A DNA stretch of 64,000 nt from CAYLLD01 sp964425135. GTDB taxonomy: Bacteria > Pseudomonadota > Alphaproteobacteria > Rhodobacterales > Rhodobacteraceae. Within the stretch, counting starts at the first letter, position 1. Each line of letters begins with the position of its first letter. Position numbers and translations under genes: made by a program. A model generated the notes under the pieces. That model was given only the letters and a program-made list of their open reading frames with translations. It made no database searches and was not told the DNA's origin. Location of the stretch: positions 1 through 64,000 of the forward strand of contig CAYRKW010000008.1 of NCBI GenBank assembly GCA_964425135.1, given 5' to 3'. This document shows positions 1 to 10,462 of this stretch, piece by piece.

Positions 1-4
1 AGGT

Positions 5-1663
5 TCACCCCTCATCCCGCCACCGGTTCACAATCGGATATCGCCGGTCGAGCCAGAATGCTTTGTGACTCAGGCGCGGACCCGGCGCGGACTGGAAGCG
101 TTTGTATTCCGAGATATAGACCAAATGCTCCACCCGTTTGACCGTCTCGCGCGCATAGCCTGCGGCCACGCACTCCGCGACCGACGCCTCGCCCTCGATC
201 AGCATCTCCAGAATGCCATCAAGCACGTCATAGGGCGGCAGGCTGTCCTCGTCCTTCTGATCAGGGCGCAGTTCAGCGGATGGCGGCTTGGTGATGATCG
301 TCTCTGGGATTACGACCCCGGCAGGCGCCAGCATCCAGTCGCGGTGGTTCTTATTCCGCCAGCGGCAGGTCTCAAACACCCGCATTTTGTAAAGATCCTT
401 GATCGGATTATAGCCGCCTGCCATATCCCCATAGATCGTCGCATATCCTACCGCGACTTCGGACTTGTTGCCCGTGGTCAGAAGCATCTCGCCAAATTTG
501 TTCGACAGGGCCATAAGGTACAGCCCGCGCAGGCGGGATTGGATATTCTCCTCCGCAACCCCTGGCTCGGTGCCATCGAAAAACGGCTCGAGCGTCTGGG
601 TAATCGCACCGCGCGCCGCTGCAATCGGTATTGTGTCGAGCTGACATCCCAAAGCGCTCGCCACAGCCGCCGCATCATCGAGCGAGGATTGCGAGGTGTA
701 TTCCGAAGGCAGCATTACGCAGCGCACATTCTCCGGCCCCAGCGCATCGGCCGCAATCGTTGCTACAATCGCGCTATCAATTCCGCCTGAAAGTCCCAAG
801 AGCACATTCTTGAATCCGATTTTGCCCATGTAATCGCGCAGGCCCTGCACCATCACGCGGTAATCCTGCTCCCACGCATCGGGCATCTGCGCAATCTCGC
901 CCGCATCCGCCGACCAGCCATCCGCGCCACGCCGGAAATCCACATGCGAGATCGCCTCATCAAAGAGCGGCAGCTTGTGCACCATCGTCCCGCCCGCATT
1001 CAGAACAAACGAGCCGCCATCAAATATCTGGTCGTCCTGACCGCCCACCATATTCAAGTAAGCCATCGGCAATCCGGTCTCGATGACCCGCGCCACCATT
1101 GTGTTCATCCGCCGGTCAAACTTGTTCCGATAGTAGGGTGAGCCATTGGGCACGAACAAAATCTCCGCCCCGCTCTCCATCAGCGTCTCTGGCACATCCG
1201 GGTGCCAGGCATCCTCGCAAATGGGCGTACCAATGCGCACGCCTGCAACCGAATACGGCCCCTGCTCATCGGCAGAGGCAAAATAGCGGTGCTCGTCAAA
1301 CACATGCGTATTCGGCAGATCATGCTTGAGAATACGCGCTTTGACCGCGCCTCCCTCCAGCACATAATACGCGTTAAAGTACTGCCCCTCGACCAACGCT
1401 GGCCCGCCCACACCCAAGGCCGGACCATCGGAGGCTTGCGCTGCAAGTGCCTCCACTTGGTCTGCGATCTGCGCCACAAACGCAGGCCGGATCACCAGAT
1501 CTTGCGCCTGATACCCGGCCAGAAACATCTCCGGCAGCGCAACCATATGCGCGCCCTCGCGCTTGCCAAGTTCCCAGGCCTCCAACGCGCGCGCAGCGTT
1601 TCCGGCAATATCCCCGACAACCGGGTTATATTGTGCAAGGGTCAGGCGGAAATGATCACTCAT
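5..1663 (-). CDS. nadE: Glutamine-dependent NAD+ synthetase
   Basis: This 552-residue cytoplasmic enzyme makes NAD+ from nicotinic acid adenine dinucleotide, taking ammonia from glutamine. The N-terminal nitrilase-type glutaminase domain (about 5-250) shows a complete Glu-Lys-Cys triad: E45 in ALPEMFLAGY, K113 in ILKHDLP and C149 in GTPICEDAW. The C-terminal synthetase domain carries the pyrophosphate loop LSGGIDSA near 291-298. The length is usual for the two-domain class. The gene is transcribed leftward, away from the MORN-repeat gene, and its last codons lie at the window edge. No obvious operon partner is visible in the window. Confidence 0.96.
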   Translation of the reverse strand: MSDHFRLTLAQYNPVVGDIAGNAARALEAWELGKREGAHMVALPEMFLAGYQAQDLVIRPAFVAQIADQVEALAAQASDGPALGVGGPALVEGQYFNAYYVLEGGAVKARILKHDLPNTHVFDEHRYFASADEQGPYSVAGVRIGTPICEDAWHPDVPETLMESGAEILFVPNGSPYYRNKFDRRMNTMVARVIETGLPMAYLNMVGGQDDQIFDGGSFVLNAGGTMVHKLPLFDEAISHVDFRRGADGWSADAGEIAQMPDAWEQDYRVMVQGLRDYMGKIGFKNVLLGLSGGIDSAIVATIAADALGPENVRCVMLPSEYTSQSSLDDAAAVASALGCQLDTIPIAAARGAITQTLEPFFDGTEPGVAEENIQSRLRGLYLMALSNKFGEMLLTTGNKSEVAVGYATIYGDMAGGYNPIKDLYKMRVFETCRWRNKNHRDWMLAPAGVVIPETIITKPPSAELRPDQKDEDSLPPYDVLDGILEMLIEGEASVAECVAAGYARETVKRVEHLVYISEYKRFQSAPGPRLSHKAFWLDRRYPIVNRWRDEG

Positions 1664-1872
1664 ACTAATTTTAATCTCTTGATTGGTGCCTCATGGTGTC
1701 AGGCGAGCGTTAGTTGAGATGTAAATCGGTCTCAAGCGCGAACAATAGCGGTCTTTAAAAAAGCTTGGACCCTAAAATTTCCATTGAGCCTCGCCCTGCG
1801 CTTCAGTACATTCAGTGCCAACAACGACGCGACTTATATGGGGACCGCAAAAGGCACGTCCGATTGCGGGGA

Positions 1873-3387
1873 ATGGTTTACGTGACACGCATTGAGAAAT
1901 GTTTCGCATTGGCGCTGGCCTCAGGTTTTGTTGTGCTCGGCCAAGCGCCTGTTTTTGCACAAGAAACAACGGTACAGACGAAGCAGTACGACACTGGCGG
2001 AGTCTATGAGGGCGAGTTTCTTGACGGCAAGCAACACGGCACAGGCACATACACCTTGCCCAGCGGCTATGAATATACCGGCAACTGGATTGAAGGCCGC
2101 ATCGAGGGCCAGGGCCGCGCAACCTTTCCCAATGGCTCTGTCTATGAAGGAAATTTCGTCAATGGTCGCCCGCAGGGGCAAGGGAAAATAACGTTCGCTG
2201 ATGGCGGGACCTACGAAGGTGATTGGGCTGACGGTAAAATCACCGGAAACGGCATTGCGCTTTACGCGAATAAATCGACCTATGAAGGCGAGTTCGTAAA
2301 CGCCGTTCACAATGGCAACGGCATCATGACCGCGCCTTCGGGCTACCGCTATGAGGGTGATTGGGTAAATGGCGCCAAAGAAGGCAAAGCCAGTATCACC
2401 TATCCTGATGGCGCAACTTATGAGGGCGAGGTCAAAGACGGTTTGCGCGATGGCATCGGCAAATTGGTTCTCTCGGACGGTCTGATCTACGAGGGCGAAT
2501 GGAAGGCCGGACAGATTGACGGGTCCGGCGTTTTGATCCAGCCCAATGAAGACCGCTACGAAGGACAGCTTGTTGAAGGCAAGCGCAATGGCCAAGGCAA
2601 AGCGATATACGCCAATGGTGATGTCTATGAAGGCCAGTTCGTCGCCGACCGCCGCGAAGGCCAAGGCACCTTCACGGGCTCAGACGGCTATGTCTATACG
2701 GGCAACTGGGTTGCGGGTCGCATCGAAGGCGAAGGCAAAGTCACCTACCCCGATGGCTCGATCTACACCGGGCAATTTGTAAATGACCAACCCCACGGCA
2801 AAGGTACCATCGTCTACGCCGATGGCTCCACCTATGAAGGTGGTTGGGTCGAAGGCGTGATCGAAGGCGAGGGCATTGCCCGCTATGATAATGGTCTGGT
2901 CTATGAGGGCGAATTCAAAAACGCCAAAAATCATGGCCAAGGCACCATGACTTATAATGACGGCTACCGCTATGTCGGTGGCTGGCAAAGCGGATTGCGC
3001 CATGGCGACGGTGTAGCGACCTATGCCGATGGCACGATCTACGAAGGTGAATTTTTGAATGGTCAACGCGAAGGCGCAGGCAAAATCACCATGGCAGATG
3101 GCTTCGTCTATGAGGGAAGCTGGAAAGCCGGCGAAATCGACGGCGACGGCGTGGCCACCTATCCCAATGGCGACGTCTACAGGGGCAGTTTTGCTCGCGG
3201 CCAGCGTCAAGGCAAAGGCCTGATGACCTATGCCTCCGGCGAGGAATATGATGGTTTCTGGGCGAACGGCCGGCAGGCAACCGCCGAAGAAGCTGCCGCA
3301 GCAGCCGTTGCTGAAAACGCGCAGCCGGAAGATGCTGGCGAAGACGTAAACTCAGAGAACGGCGACGCCACTTCAACTCAAAACTGA
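1873..3387 (+). CDS. Exported MORN-repeat protein
   Basis: About 504 residues. An N-terminal signal peptide ends near AQAPVFAQ|ET, followed by about 19 tandem MORN units of 22-24 residues (pattern YEGxFxxGxxxGxGxxxxxDG) filling nearly the whole mature chain, then an Ala/Glu/Asp-rich tail. MORN repeats form elongated beta-hairpin sheets that in other proteins bind lipid or protein partners; the role of this protein is unknown. I chose the ATG at 1873 because it starts the hydrophobic signal; an in-frame GTG at 1882 is an alternative. The reading frame also opens further upstream, but that part does not look like protein. A palindrome lies 33 bases after the stop and may end transcription. Confidence 0.85.
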   Translation: MVYVTRIEKCFALALASGFVVLGQAPVFAQETTVQTKQYDTGGVYEGEFLDGKQHGTGTYTLPSGYEYTGNWIEGRIEGQGRATFPNGSVYEGNFVNGRPQGQGKITFADGGTYEGDWADGKITGNGIALYANKSTYEGEFVNAVHNGNGIMTAPSGYRYEGDWVNGAKEGKASITYPDGATYEGEVKDGLRDGIGKLVLSDGLIYEGEWKAGQIDGSGVLIQPNEDRYEGQLVEGKRNGQGKAIYANGDVYEGQFVADRREGQGTFTGSDGYVYTGNWVAGRIEGEGKVTYPDGSIYTGQFVNDQPHGKGTIVYADGSTYEGGWVEGVIEGEGIARYDNGLVYEGEFKNAKNHGQGTMTYNDGYRYVGGWQSGLRHGDGVATYADGTIYEGEFLNGQREGAGKITMADGFVYEGSWKAGEIDGDGVATYPNGDVYRGSFARGQRQGKGLMTYASGEEYDGFWANGRQATAEEAAAAAVAENAQPEDAGEDVNSENGDATSTQN

Positions 3388-3420
3388 CGTAACGCACAAC
3401 GCCGCCAAATGCACTCCACG

Positions 3421-3439
3421 CCCCGGACCTGATCCGGGG
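3421..3439. repeat. REP-like palindrome, copy 1
   Basis: The 19-base unit CCCCGGACCTGATCCGGGG has perfect 7-base arms around a 5-base centre. It lies 33 bases after the MORN gene stop and is followed by CCTCTTG, as is copy 2. It could act as a terminator-like hairpin in RNA from either strand, though no U-tract follows. Confidence 0.7.
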
Positions 3440-3535
3440 CCTCTTGGTTCGGCACAAACACCGCTCAATCTCACCCAAACCAAACCTACGCCCAGCCGTC
3501 ACCCGTCACCGACGCGCCCAGCAGGACACATCCCG

Positions 3536-3554
3536 CCCCGGACCTGATCCGGGG
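3536..3554. repeat. REP-like palindrome, copy 2
   Basis: Identical 19-base copy of the palindrome at 3421, again followed by CCTCTTG, so the conserved unit is about 26 bases. Both copies sit in the 291-base space between the convergent MORN-repeat and photolyase genes. I see nothing else of note in that space. Confidence 0.7.
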
Positions 3555-3678
3555 CCTCTTGACGGCGCTCTAGCTTTCCCAAAAGGCTGTGAGCCACGCG
3601 CACCGGTCTCCACTCATCAGAACAATTCCGCCGTAGACCTCAAAGATGCATTCCGATCTCGCAACAAACCCGCCCCGC

Positions 3679-5202
3679 CTAAATCCGCTCCCGTGCATCC
3701 AGCCGTCTCAGCAATTCTGCCGCGCGCTCCAACGTTGCCTCTTTCGCGCCTTCATCCATCCGCGCCCAGTTCCGATAGATCTGCCCAAGCCGCGGATTGT
3801 TGCCCAGTTTCTCTGCATTCCGGACATGAAAATCCCAGTATAACGCATTGAACGGACAAGCATTATCGCTCTCGCGCTCTTTGACATTATATGCACAGCC
3901 CGCGCAGTAATCCGACATCCGATTGATATAGGCCCCCGACGACGAATAAGGCTTGGACCCCATCAACCCACCATCCGCAAACTGACTCATCCCGATAGTG
4001 TTGGGCGCTTCCACCCACTCAAACGCATCCGCATAAACCGCCAGATACCATTCATGCACCTGTGCCGGATCAACCCCTGCGATTAGCGCGAAATTTCCGG
4101 TCACCATGAGACGCTGGATGTGGTGCGCATAGGCCGTCTGCCGTGTGCCTTCAACCGCATCACGCAGGCACGCCATATCCGTTTGAGCGTCCCAATAAAA
4201 CGACGGCAAATCCCGGCTGGCTCCAAGATAATTGCCGCTCACATACTCCGGCCCTTTCCAGAAATAGAGCCCGCGCACAAACTCGCGCCAGCCGATAATC
4301 TGGCGAATGAACCCTTCGACTGAATTGAGCGGCGCTTTGCCCGAACGATTGGCCGCCTCCGCGCGGCGGCACAGCTCCAGCGGATCCAGCAGCCCGATAT
4401 TCAGGTAGGGCGAGAGCACCGAATGATAGAGCGTACGCTCGCCTTTGAGCATCGCATCCTGATAGGCCCCAAAATCCGGCAGCAGATGCTCCAGAAAGTA
4501 ATCCGCCGCCCGCTCCGCATCCGCGCGCTTTGTCGCAAAGGAAAACGGCTCAAGATCACCGAAATTATCCGCGAATTCAGCCCTGACCAGATCAAGAACC
4601 TCGCGCGTGATCGCATCAGGCGCAACCGTGAACGGCTCTGGCATAAACAGATCACGCTTCGCCGGTTTGCGATTGTCGTGGTCATAATTCCACTTGCCCC
4701 CCGTCGGCTGCCCGTCCGGCTCCATCAATAGCCCGGTCTTACGCCGCATCTCCCGATAGAAATACTCCAGCCGCAATTGCTTGCGCCCATCGGCCCAATC
4801 GTCGAACTCGGATTGCGTGGCAACGAACCGATCATCAGGCAAGATCGTAAGCCAATCAACGTCCGCATACGCTTCCCGCAACCGCCACTCGCCCGCCTCT
4901 GTCATAACCGCGCCCGAGGCTCCATGCGCCTCAAAAGCCCGATGGAATTCCGATAAAAGTCCGATAGATGTCCGATCGTCATATTTGACGTAATCCACCG
5001 TCCAGCCATCGGCGCGCAATTCTTCCGCAAAATGCCGCATCGCCGCGAAAATCAGTGCGATTTTCTTGGGGTGGTGCGGCACGTAAGTTGCTTCGTCCCG
5101 CACTTCCGCCATCAAAACCACCGACGACGCTTTGTCCGATGCGCGCAACGACGAAAGATTTGGTGACAGCTGATCGCCAAGAACCGGAATGAGAACCGTC
5201 AC
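3679..5202 (-). CDS. Iron-sulfur photolyase/cryptochrome (FeS-BCP family)
   Basis: This 507-residue flavoprotein resembles the bacterial FeS-BCP group (Agrobacterium PhrB, a (6-4) photolyase; Rhodobacter CryB), which repairs UV lesions in DNA or signals blue light. The N-terminal Rossmann region begins MTVLIPVLGDQLS; the C-terminal part is the helical FAD-binding domain. The four cysteines expected to hold a [4Fe-4S] cluster are visible: C345 (DMACLRDAV), C433 and C436 (DYCAGCAY) and C449 (NACPFNAL). Their spacing matches PhrB C350/C438/C441/C454 with a constant offset. Its start overlaps the stop of the upstream dehydrogenase gene (ATGA), so the two are translationally coupled. Repair and signalling cannot be separated from sequence alone. 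Confidence 0.92.
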   Translation of the reverse strand: MTVLIPVLGDQLSPNLSSLRASDKASSVVLMAEVRDEATYVPHHPKKIALIFAAMRHFAEELRADGWTVDYVKYDDRTSIGLLSEFHRAFEAHGASGAVMTEAGEWRLREAYADVDWLTILPDDRFVATQSEFDDWADGRKQLRLEYFYREMRRKTGLLMEPDGQPTGGKWNYDHDNRKPAKRDLFMPEPFTVAPDAITREVLDLVRAEFADNFGDLEPFSFATKRADAERAADYFLEHLLPDFGAYQDAMLKGERTLYHSVLSPYLNIGLLDPLELCRRAEAANRSGKAPLNSVEGFIRQIIGWREFVRGLYFWKGPEYVSGNYLGASRDLPSFYWDAQTDMACLRDAVEGTRQTAYAHHIQRLMVTGNFALIAGVDPAQVHEWYLAVYADAFEWVEAPNTIGMSQFADGGLMGSKPYSSSGAYINRMSDYCAGCAYNVKERESDNACPFNALYWDFHVRNAEKLGNNPRLGQIYRNWARMDEGAKEATLERAAELLRRLDARERI

Positions 5203-5870
5203 CAGACGATATCCTTGCCCTGCCAGTCATAAAATCCACCCGTATCTTCAGGCGTCAACTCACTGATAACACGCAACAAATTATTCGCGGCCTCTTGGGG
5301 TGGGACAGACGGATGATTGCCCACATATTTTGCCGTCAAAGGCGTCTGAACTGTTCCGGGATGCAACGCTACGCAGATCGATTGTTTATGGGTCCGGCTG
5401 AGCTCAATCGCTGCACAGCGCACGATTTGATTGAGCGCCGCCTTCGCCGACCGATAACTGACCCAGCCGCCAAGTCGATTATCCCCAATCGAGCCCACCC
5501 GCGCCGAAAGGCTCGCGATAACCGCCGGTCTGTCGCGGACCAAAAGCGGCATGAAGTGCTTGAAAATCAATGCCGGACCAATCGCATTCACCGCCATCTG
5601 CCGCGCCATTAACTCAGGATCAATCGCCGCAAAACTCTTCTCCGGCCCTGCCCCATCGATCTCCAAAGTACCCGTCGCATCAATGATCAAATCGTAATCG
5701 CGACCCGCCGCCCGTGCATGGCGCTCAACCGACGCCTCGTCTGTGATATCAAACCCATCGCCCCTGCGCGAAAGCGCCGTAACGCCTTGCCTGCCAAGCG
5801 CTTCAACCAGCGCCGCGCCAATCCCGCCGCTCGCACCGATTACCAGGGATTTTTCAAATGTTACTTGCAT
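5199..5870 (-). CDS. Short-chain dehydrogenase/reductase, C-factor-like
   Basis: About 223 residues. It has an N-terminal nucleotide-binding motif (VIGASGGIGAALVEALG) and the catalytic Y-x3-K in SYRSAKAAL, so it should be an active NAD(P)-dependent oxidoreductase of the SDR superfamily. The substrate is unknown. I chose the ATG at 5870, just before the first beta strand (MQVTFEKSLVIG). The frame stays open upstream to 5918 but that stretch is not SDR-like. It forms a two-gene unit with the photolyase gene through a 4-base overlap and is divergent from the leuA leader region. Confidence 0.85.
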   Translation of the reverse strand: MQVTFEKSLVIGASGGIGAALVEALGRQGVTALSRRGDGFDITDEASVERHARAAGRDYDLIIDATGTLEIDGAGPEKSFAAIDPELMARQMAVNAIGPALIFKHFMPLLVRDRPAVIASLSARVGSIGDNRLGGWVSYRSAKAALNQIVRCAAIELSRTHKQSICVALHPGTVQTPLTAKYVGNHPSVPPQEAANNLLRVISELTPEDTGGFYDWQGKDIVW

Positions 5871-5955
5871 GATTTCGTTAAATGCGCCCGATTTTCCGAC
5901 CGTCCAGTGGTAATTCACACTTTCCTTATTCTAATCCGCTGTTATAACGCGAATT

Positions 5956-6006
5956 ATGAGACAAGCCTTTGCATCACTGGATCTCCTCCTCCTTAGCAGC
6001 CTCTGA
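5956..6006 (+). CDS. leuL: Leucine-rich leader peptide of leuA
   Basis: A 16-codon open frame, MRQAFASLDLLLLSSL, ending in TGA 84 bases before the leuA ATG. Six of sixteen residues are leucine, four of them consecutive (CTC CTC CTC CTT), as expected for a peptide whose translation senses charged leucyl-tRNA. A TATAAC box at 5944-5949 would place the transcript start almost at the ATG, so the leader peptide may be leaderless. It has no clear Shine-Dalgarno sequence. The product itself is presumed to have no function. The symbol follows enterobacterial usage; the sequence is not homologous in any obvious way. Confidence 0.75.
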   Translation: MRQAFASLDLLLLSSL

Positions 6007-6080
6007 GCGTGCCGGGACCCTCGGCGCGTGCGCTCAGGGGAAATGACAAAGCGCCGGACGAACCAATGTCTCACTAAGGA
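5990..6080 (+). promoter_or_regulatory. leuA attenuator: anti-Shine-Dalgarno, hairpin and Shine-Dalgarno
   Basis: Within the leader Leu codons, TCCTTAG (5990-5996) is perfectly complementary to CTAAGGA (6074-6080), which holds the leuA Shine-Dalgarno sequence. Between them a 10-pair stem forms (6000-6009 with 6031-6040, one U-G), with an inner GCCG/CGGC stem, and its 5' arm covers the leader stop codon. No U-tract follows the hairpin. I infer translational attenuation: a ribosome stalled on Leu codons would mask the anti-SD and the stem base, leaving leuA translatable. This mechanism is inferred and not demonstrated. Confidence 0.6.
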
Positions 6081-6089
6081 ATTTCACAA

Positions 6090-7643
<1,554 letters not shown>

Positions 7644-7663
7644 GCTGCTCGGTCATGCCCATA

Positions 7664-7688
7664 GAAAGGCCGCCACCTGCGGCCTTTC
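7664..7688 (+). terminator. leuA terminator
   Basis: A perfect 10-base inverted repeat (GAAAGGCCGC, loop CACCT, GCGGCCTTTC) starts 20 bases after the leuA stop. It is followed by a pyrimidine-rich tract (CGCCCTTCTTC) rather than a pure T-run. Confidence 0.8.
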
Positions 7689-7849
7689 GCCCTTCTTCAC
7701 AGGGCCCTGTAAATCCAGGCCTTATTCACACCAAAACCACGTATTTCGCATAAAATTACAAGTTTCGCCATATTTTGCCACAATTCGACCCTCGAAAATG
7801 TCGCAATTGTGCAATTATCCACTTTCCGCCAAAATCAATATCTACAGGC

Positions 7850-7879
7850 TTGAGTTGTGATAAGCTGCGGTTCTATAAG
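7850..7879 (+). promoter_or_regulatory. Putative sigma-70 promoter of mreB
   Basis: TTGAGT (7850-7855) and TATAAG (7874-7879) are separated by 18 bases and lie 64 bases before the mreB ATG. The rest of the 299-base space between leuA and mreB is AT-rich and holds only the leuA terminator and short inverted GCAATTG/CAATTG-like words. Confidence 0.5.
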
Positions 7880-7942
7880 AAGGCCTGAATTCAAGACAGG
7901 CGCCGCCCCCACGCGCGCCGACCACAAGGGACACCAATATCA

Positions 7943-8983
7943 ATGCTAGGAATACTCACCAGCTTATTCACTGCTGACATGGCGATGGATTTGGGCACGG
8001 CAAATACGCTCGTCTATGTGAAAGGCAAGGGCATTGTGCTCAATGAACCTTCGGTCGTCGCCTACCAGTATCAGGAGGGCAAAAAGAAAGTCCTTGCTGT
8101 CGGTGAAGATGCCAAAATGATGCTTGGCCGTACGCCCGGCTCGATTGAGGCAATCCGCCCGATGCGTGATGGTGTGATTGCCGATTTCGGCGTCGCGGAA
8201 GAAATGATCAAACACTTCATCCGCAAGGTCCACAAACGCGGGAACTTCGCCAAACCCAAAGTTATCGTCTGCGTCCCACACGGAGCCACGCCGGTCGAAA
8301 AACGTGCCATTCGAGAAAGCGTCTTGCACGCAGGCGCGCGCAAGGCCGGACTGATCGCCGAACCTATTGCTGCTGCCATTGGCGCTGGCATGCCGATCAC
8401 GGACCCGACAGGCTCCATGGTCGTGGATATCGGTGGCGGCACCACCGAAGTTGCGGTCCTGTCGCTTGGTGATATCGTCTACGCCCGCTCTGTCCGCGTT
8501 GGCGGGGACCGCATGGACGAAGCCATCGTCAGCTACCTGCGCCGCCAGCACAATCTTCTGGTTGGCGAAAGCACCGCAGAGCGCGTCAAAACCTCCATCG
8601 GCACAGCCCGCATGCCCGATGACGGGCGCGGCACATCCATGGAAATTCGTGGCCGCGATCTGCTCAACGGCGTGCCAAAAGTCACCGAGATCACCCAAGC
8701 GCAGGTGGCCGAAGCGCTGGCTGAGCCGGTTCAGCAGATTTGCGAGGCGGTGATGACAGCGCTCGAAGCCACGCCGCCCGATCTGGCCGCTGATATCGTT
8801 GATCGCGGTGTCATGCTCACAGGCGGCGGCTCGCTCCTGGGCGATCTCGATCTGGCCCTGCGCGAGCAGACAGGATTGGCAATTTCTGTCGCAGACGAGC
8901 CGCTCAATTGCGTGGCGCTTGGCACGGGCAAGTCGCTCGAATACGAAAAACAACTCATGCATGTTATAGATTTCGCAGGCTAG
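7943..8983 (+). CDS. mreB: Rod-shape-determining actin homologue MreB
   Basis: This 346-residue bacterial actin forms membrane-associated filaments that organise the elongation machinery with MreC, MreD, PBP2 and RodA. The N-terminal hydrophobic stretch MLGILTSLF may serve as a membrane anchor. Phosphate-binding motifs follow: DLGTANTLVYV (about 15-25), DIGGGTTEVAVLS in the middle and LTGGGSLLGDL towards the C-terminus. The length is normal for the family. It is the first gene of a five-gene elongation operon and has its own upstream promoter candidate. Confidence 0.97.
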   Translation: MLGILTSLFTADMAMDLGTANTLVYVKGKGIVLNEPSVVAYQYQEGKKKVLAVGEDAKMMLGRTPGSIEAIRPMRDGVIADFGVAEEMIKHFIRKVHKRGNFAKPKVIVCVPHGATPVEKRAIRESVLHAGARKAGLIAEPIAAAIGAGMPITDPTGSMVVDIGGGTTEVAVLSLGDIVYARSVRVGGDRMDEAIVSYLRRQHNLLVGESTAERVKTSIGTARMPDDGRGTSMEIRGRDLLNGVPKVTEITQAQVAEALAEPVQQICEAVMTALEATPPDLAADIVDRGVMLTGGGSLLGDLDLALREQTGLAISVADEPLNCVALGTGKSLEYEKQLMHVIDFAG

Positions 8984-9026
8984 TTCGGGCAAACTGGCTT
9001 AGATTGAGGATCGTTCGAGGGCGCGC

Positions 9027-9920
9027 ATGTCAGGAACGGGACGAGCACAACCAAACCTGTGGAGCAGCACACGCCGTGTGTTGATCTTGATCGTTTGCGT
9101 TCTGTGCATCGCACTGTTCGCCCTCTGGCGCATCGACAATCCCCGGATCGAGCGCGTGCGCATGACCATCATCGACCGTTTTGCGCCTTCGATGGATTGG
9201 GCAACATGGCCTGTCACAACCGTCGCCCGCATGGCCCGCGACTTTGAAAGCTACACCCGCGTTTACGAGCGTAATCAGGAATTGCGCGAAGAATTGCAGC
9301 GCATGAAGGGCTGGCAGGAAGCGGCCATTCAGCTGGAGCAACAAAACGCCCGTCTGCGCGAGTTGAACAACGTGCGCCTCAGCCCGCGCCTCACCTATAT
9401 CACCGGCGAAATCCTCGCCGACAGCGGGTCTCCCTTCCGCCAATCGGGCCTTGTCAACATCGGCACCGGCGATGGCGTTATCGAAGGCGCGGCCGCAATG
9501 GACGGGCTGGGCCTTGTGGGCCGCGTTGCAGGTCTGGCCAACTCCACCTCCCGCATTCTCTTTCTCACCGACGCCTCCTCGCGCATCTCGGTCACCATCC
9601 GCCCCTCAGGCCAGCGCGCCATCGTGACAGGCGACAACACCATCGCCCCGGCTCTCGAATTTCTCGACAAAGCCGAAGGGATTGAGCCAGGAGACCGCGT
9701 CGTGACCTCCGGCATCGGCGGCGTCTTCCCGCCCGACCTGCTCGTTGGCCAAGTCGTGAAGGGCCGCGATGGCGTGATCCGCGTCAAACTGTCCGCCGAC
9801 TACCGCCGCCTGCGCTATATCCGCATCCTGCGCCCGCAAACCGAAGAAACAATTGAGCAATCGGATGAACTCCTCGGCCCGCGCCTGCCCCCCTTCGTTC
9901 AAAATCTGGAAACGAATTGA
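9027..9920 (+). CDS. mreC: Rod-shape-determining protein MreC
   Basis: A 297-residue bitopic inner-membrane protein that links MreB to periplasmic PBP2. One membrane segment (about 16-34, RVLILIVCVLCIALFALW) is followed by a coiled coil (about 70-115, rich in Glu, Leu and Gln). The periplasmic double beta-barrel domain contains ASSRISVTIRPSGQRAIVTG and the conserved GDRVVTSGIGGVFPPDLLVG. The gene lies 43 bases after mreB, and its stop codon shares a base with the mreD start. Confidence 0.95.
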   Translation: MSGTGRAQPNLWSSTRRVLILIVCVLCIALFALWRIDNPRIERVRMTIIDRFAPSMDWATWPVTTVARMARDFESYTRVYERNQELREELQRMKGWQEAAIQLEQQNARLRELNNVRLSPRLTYITGEILADSGSPFRQSGLVNIGTGDGVIEGAAAMDGLGLVGRVAGLANSTSRILFLTDASSRISVTIRPSGQRAIVTGDNTIAPALEFLDKAEGIEPGDRVVTSGIGGVFPPDLLVGQVVKGRDGVIRVKLSADYRRLRYIRILRPQTEETIEQSDELLGPRLPPFVQNLETN

Positions 9921-10462
9921 TGGCAGAGCGTCAGGTTCGCACAATCTGGTTCGGGCGCGTCCTGTTCGCCTCGCTCGCCCTCGTTTGCATCGTCTTCCCG
10001 AAAATTCCGCTCGGCCTGCCCGCCGACGCCCCGATCTTCCCAGACCTGCTCTTCGCTCTCTGCCTGGCCTGGGTTGTTCGCAGCCCGGCGACCGCCACCT
10101 TGCCCATCGTCCTCGCAATGGCGCTCCTTGCAGATTTCGTCCTGATGCGTCCCGTGGGCCTGGGCGCGATCATGCTTGTGCTGGCAAGCGAATATTTCCG
10201 CTCCAACCGCGTCGATATCCGCGAGCGCATGTTTGTGCTGGAATGGCTCACCTTCAGTATCCTATACGCAGGCATCACCGGCGCGCAAATCGCTGTTCTC
10301 AAAGTGATTTTTGCCGAATCCCCGCCAGTAGGCCTCGCCATGCACTATGTTGTCATCACCTGTCTCAGCTATCCGTTCGTTGTCGGCTGCATGCACTACA
10401 TCTTCTTCGTGCGCGCGCCCCGTCTTGAAAAAGACTACCGCTTCGGGATGACCCTGCGATGA
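9920..10462 (+). CDS. mreD: Rod-shape-determining protein MreD
   Basis: About 180 residues and almost entirely hydrophobic, with five or six predicted membrane segments, as expected of MreD, a small integral membrane partner of MreC. I chose the ATG at 9920, which overlaps the mreC TGA by one base; a TTG one codon earlier is possible. MreD is poorly conserved, so the call rests on hydropathy, size and position between mreC and mrdA. Confidence 0.9.
   Translation: MAERQVRTIWFGRVLFASLALVCIVFPKIPLGLPADAPIFPDLLFALCLAWVVRSPATATLPIVLAMALLADFVLMRPVGLGAIMLVLASEYFRSNRVDIRERMFVLEWLTFSILYAGITGAQIAVLKVIFAESPPVGLAMHYVVITCLSYPFVVGCMHYIFFVRAPRLEKDYRFGMTLR

Noticed and set aside
1921..3210. Two long frames antisense to the MORN-repeat gene.
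   Set aside because: They arise because the repeat codons lack stops on the other strand; the repeats fix the plus-strand frame as real.
7964..8992. 342-codon frame antisense to mreB.
   Set aside because: It is a shadow of a strongly conserved gene; its composition is not protein-like.
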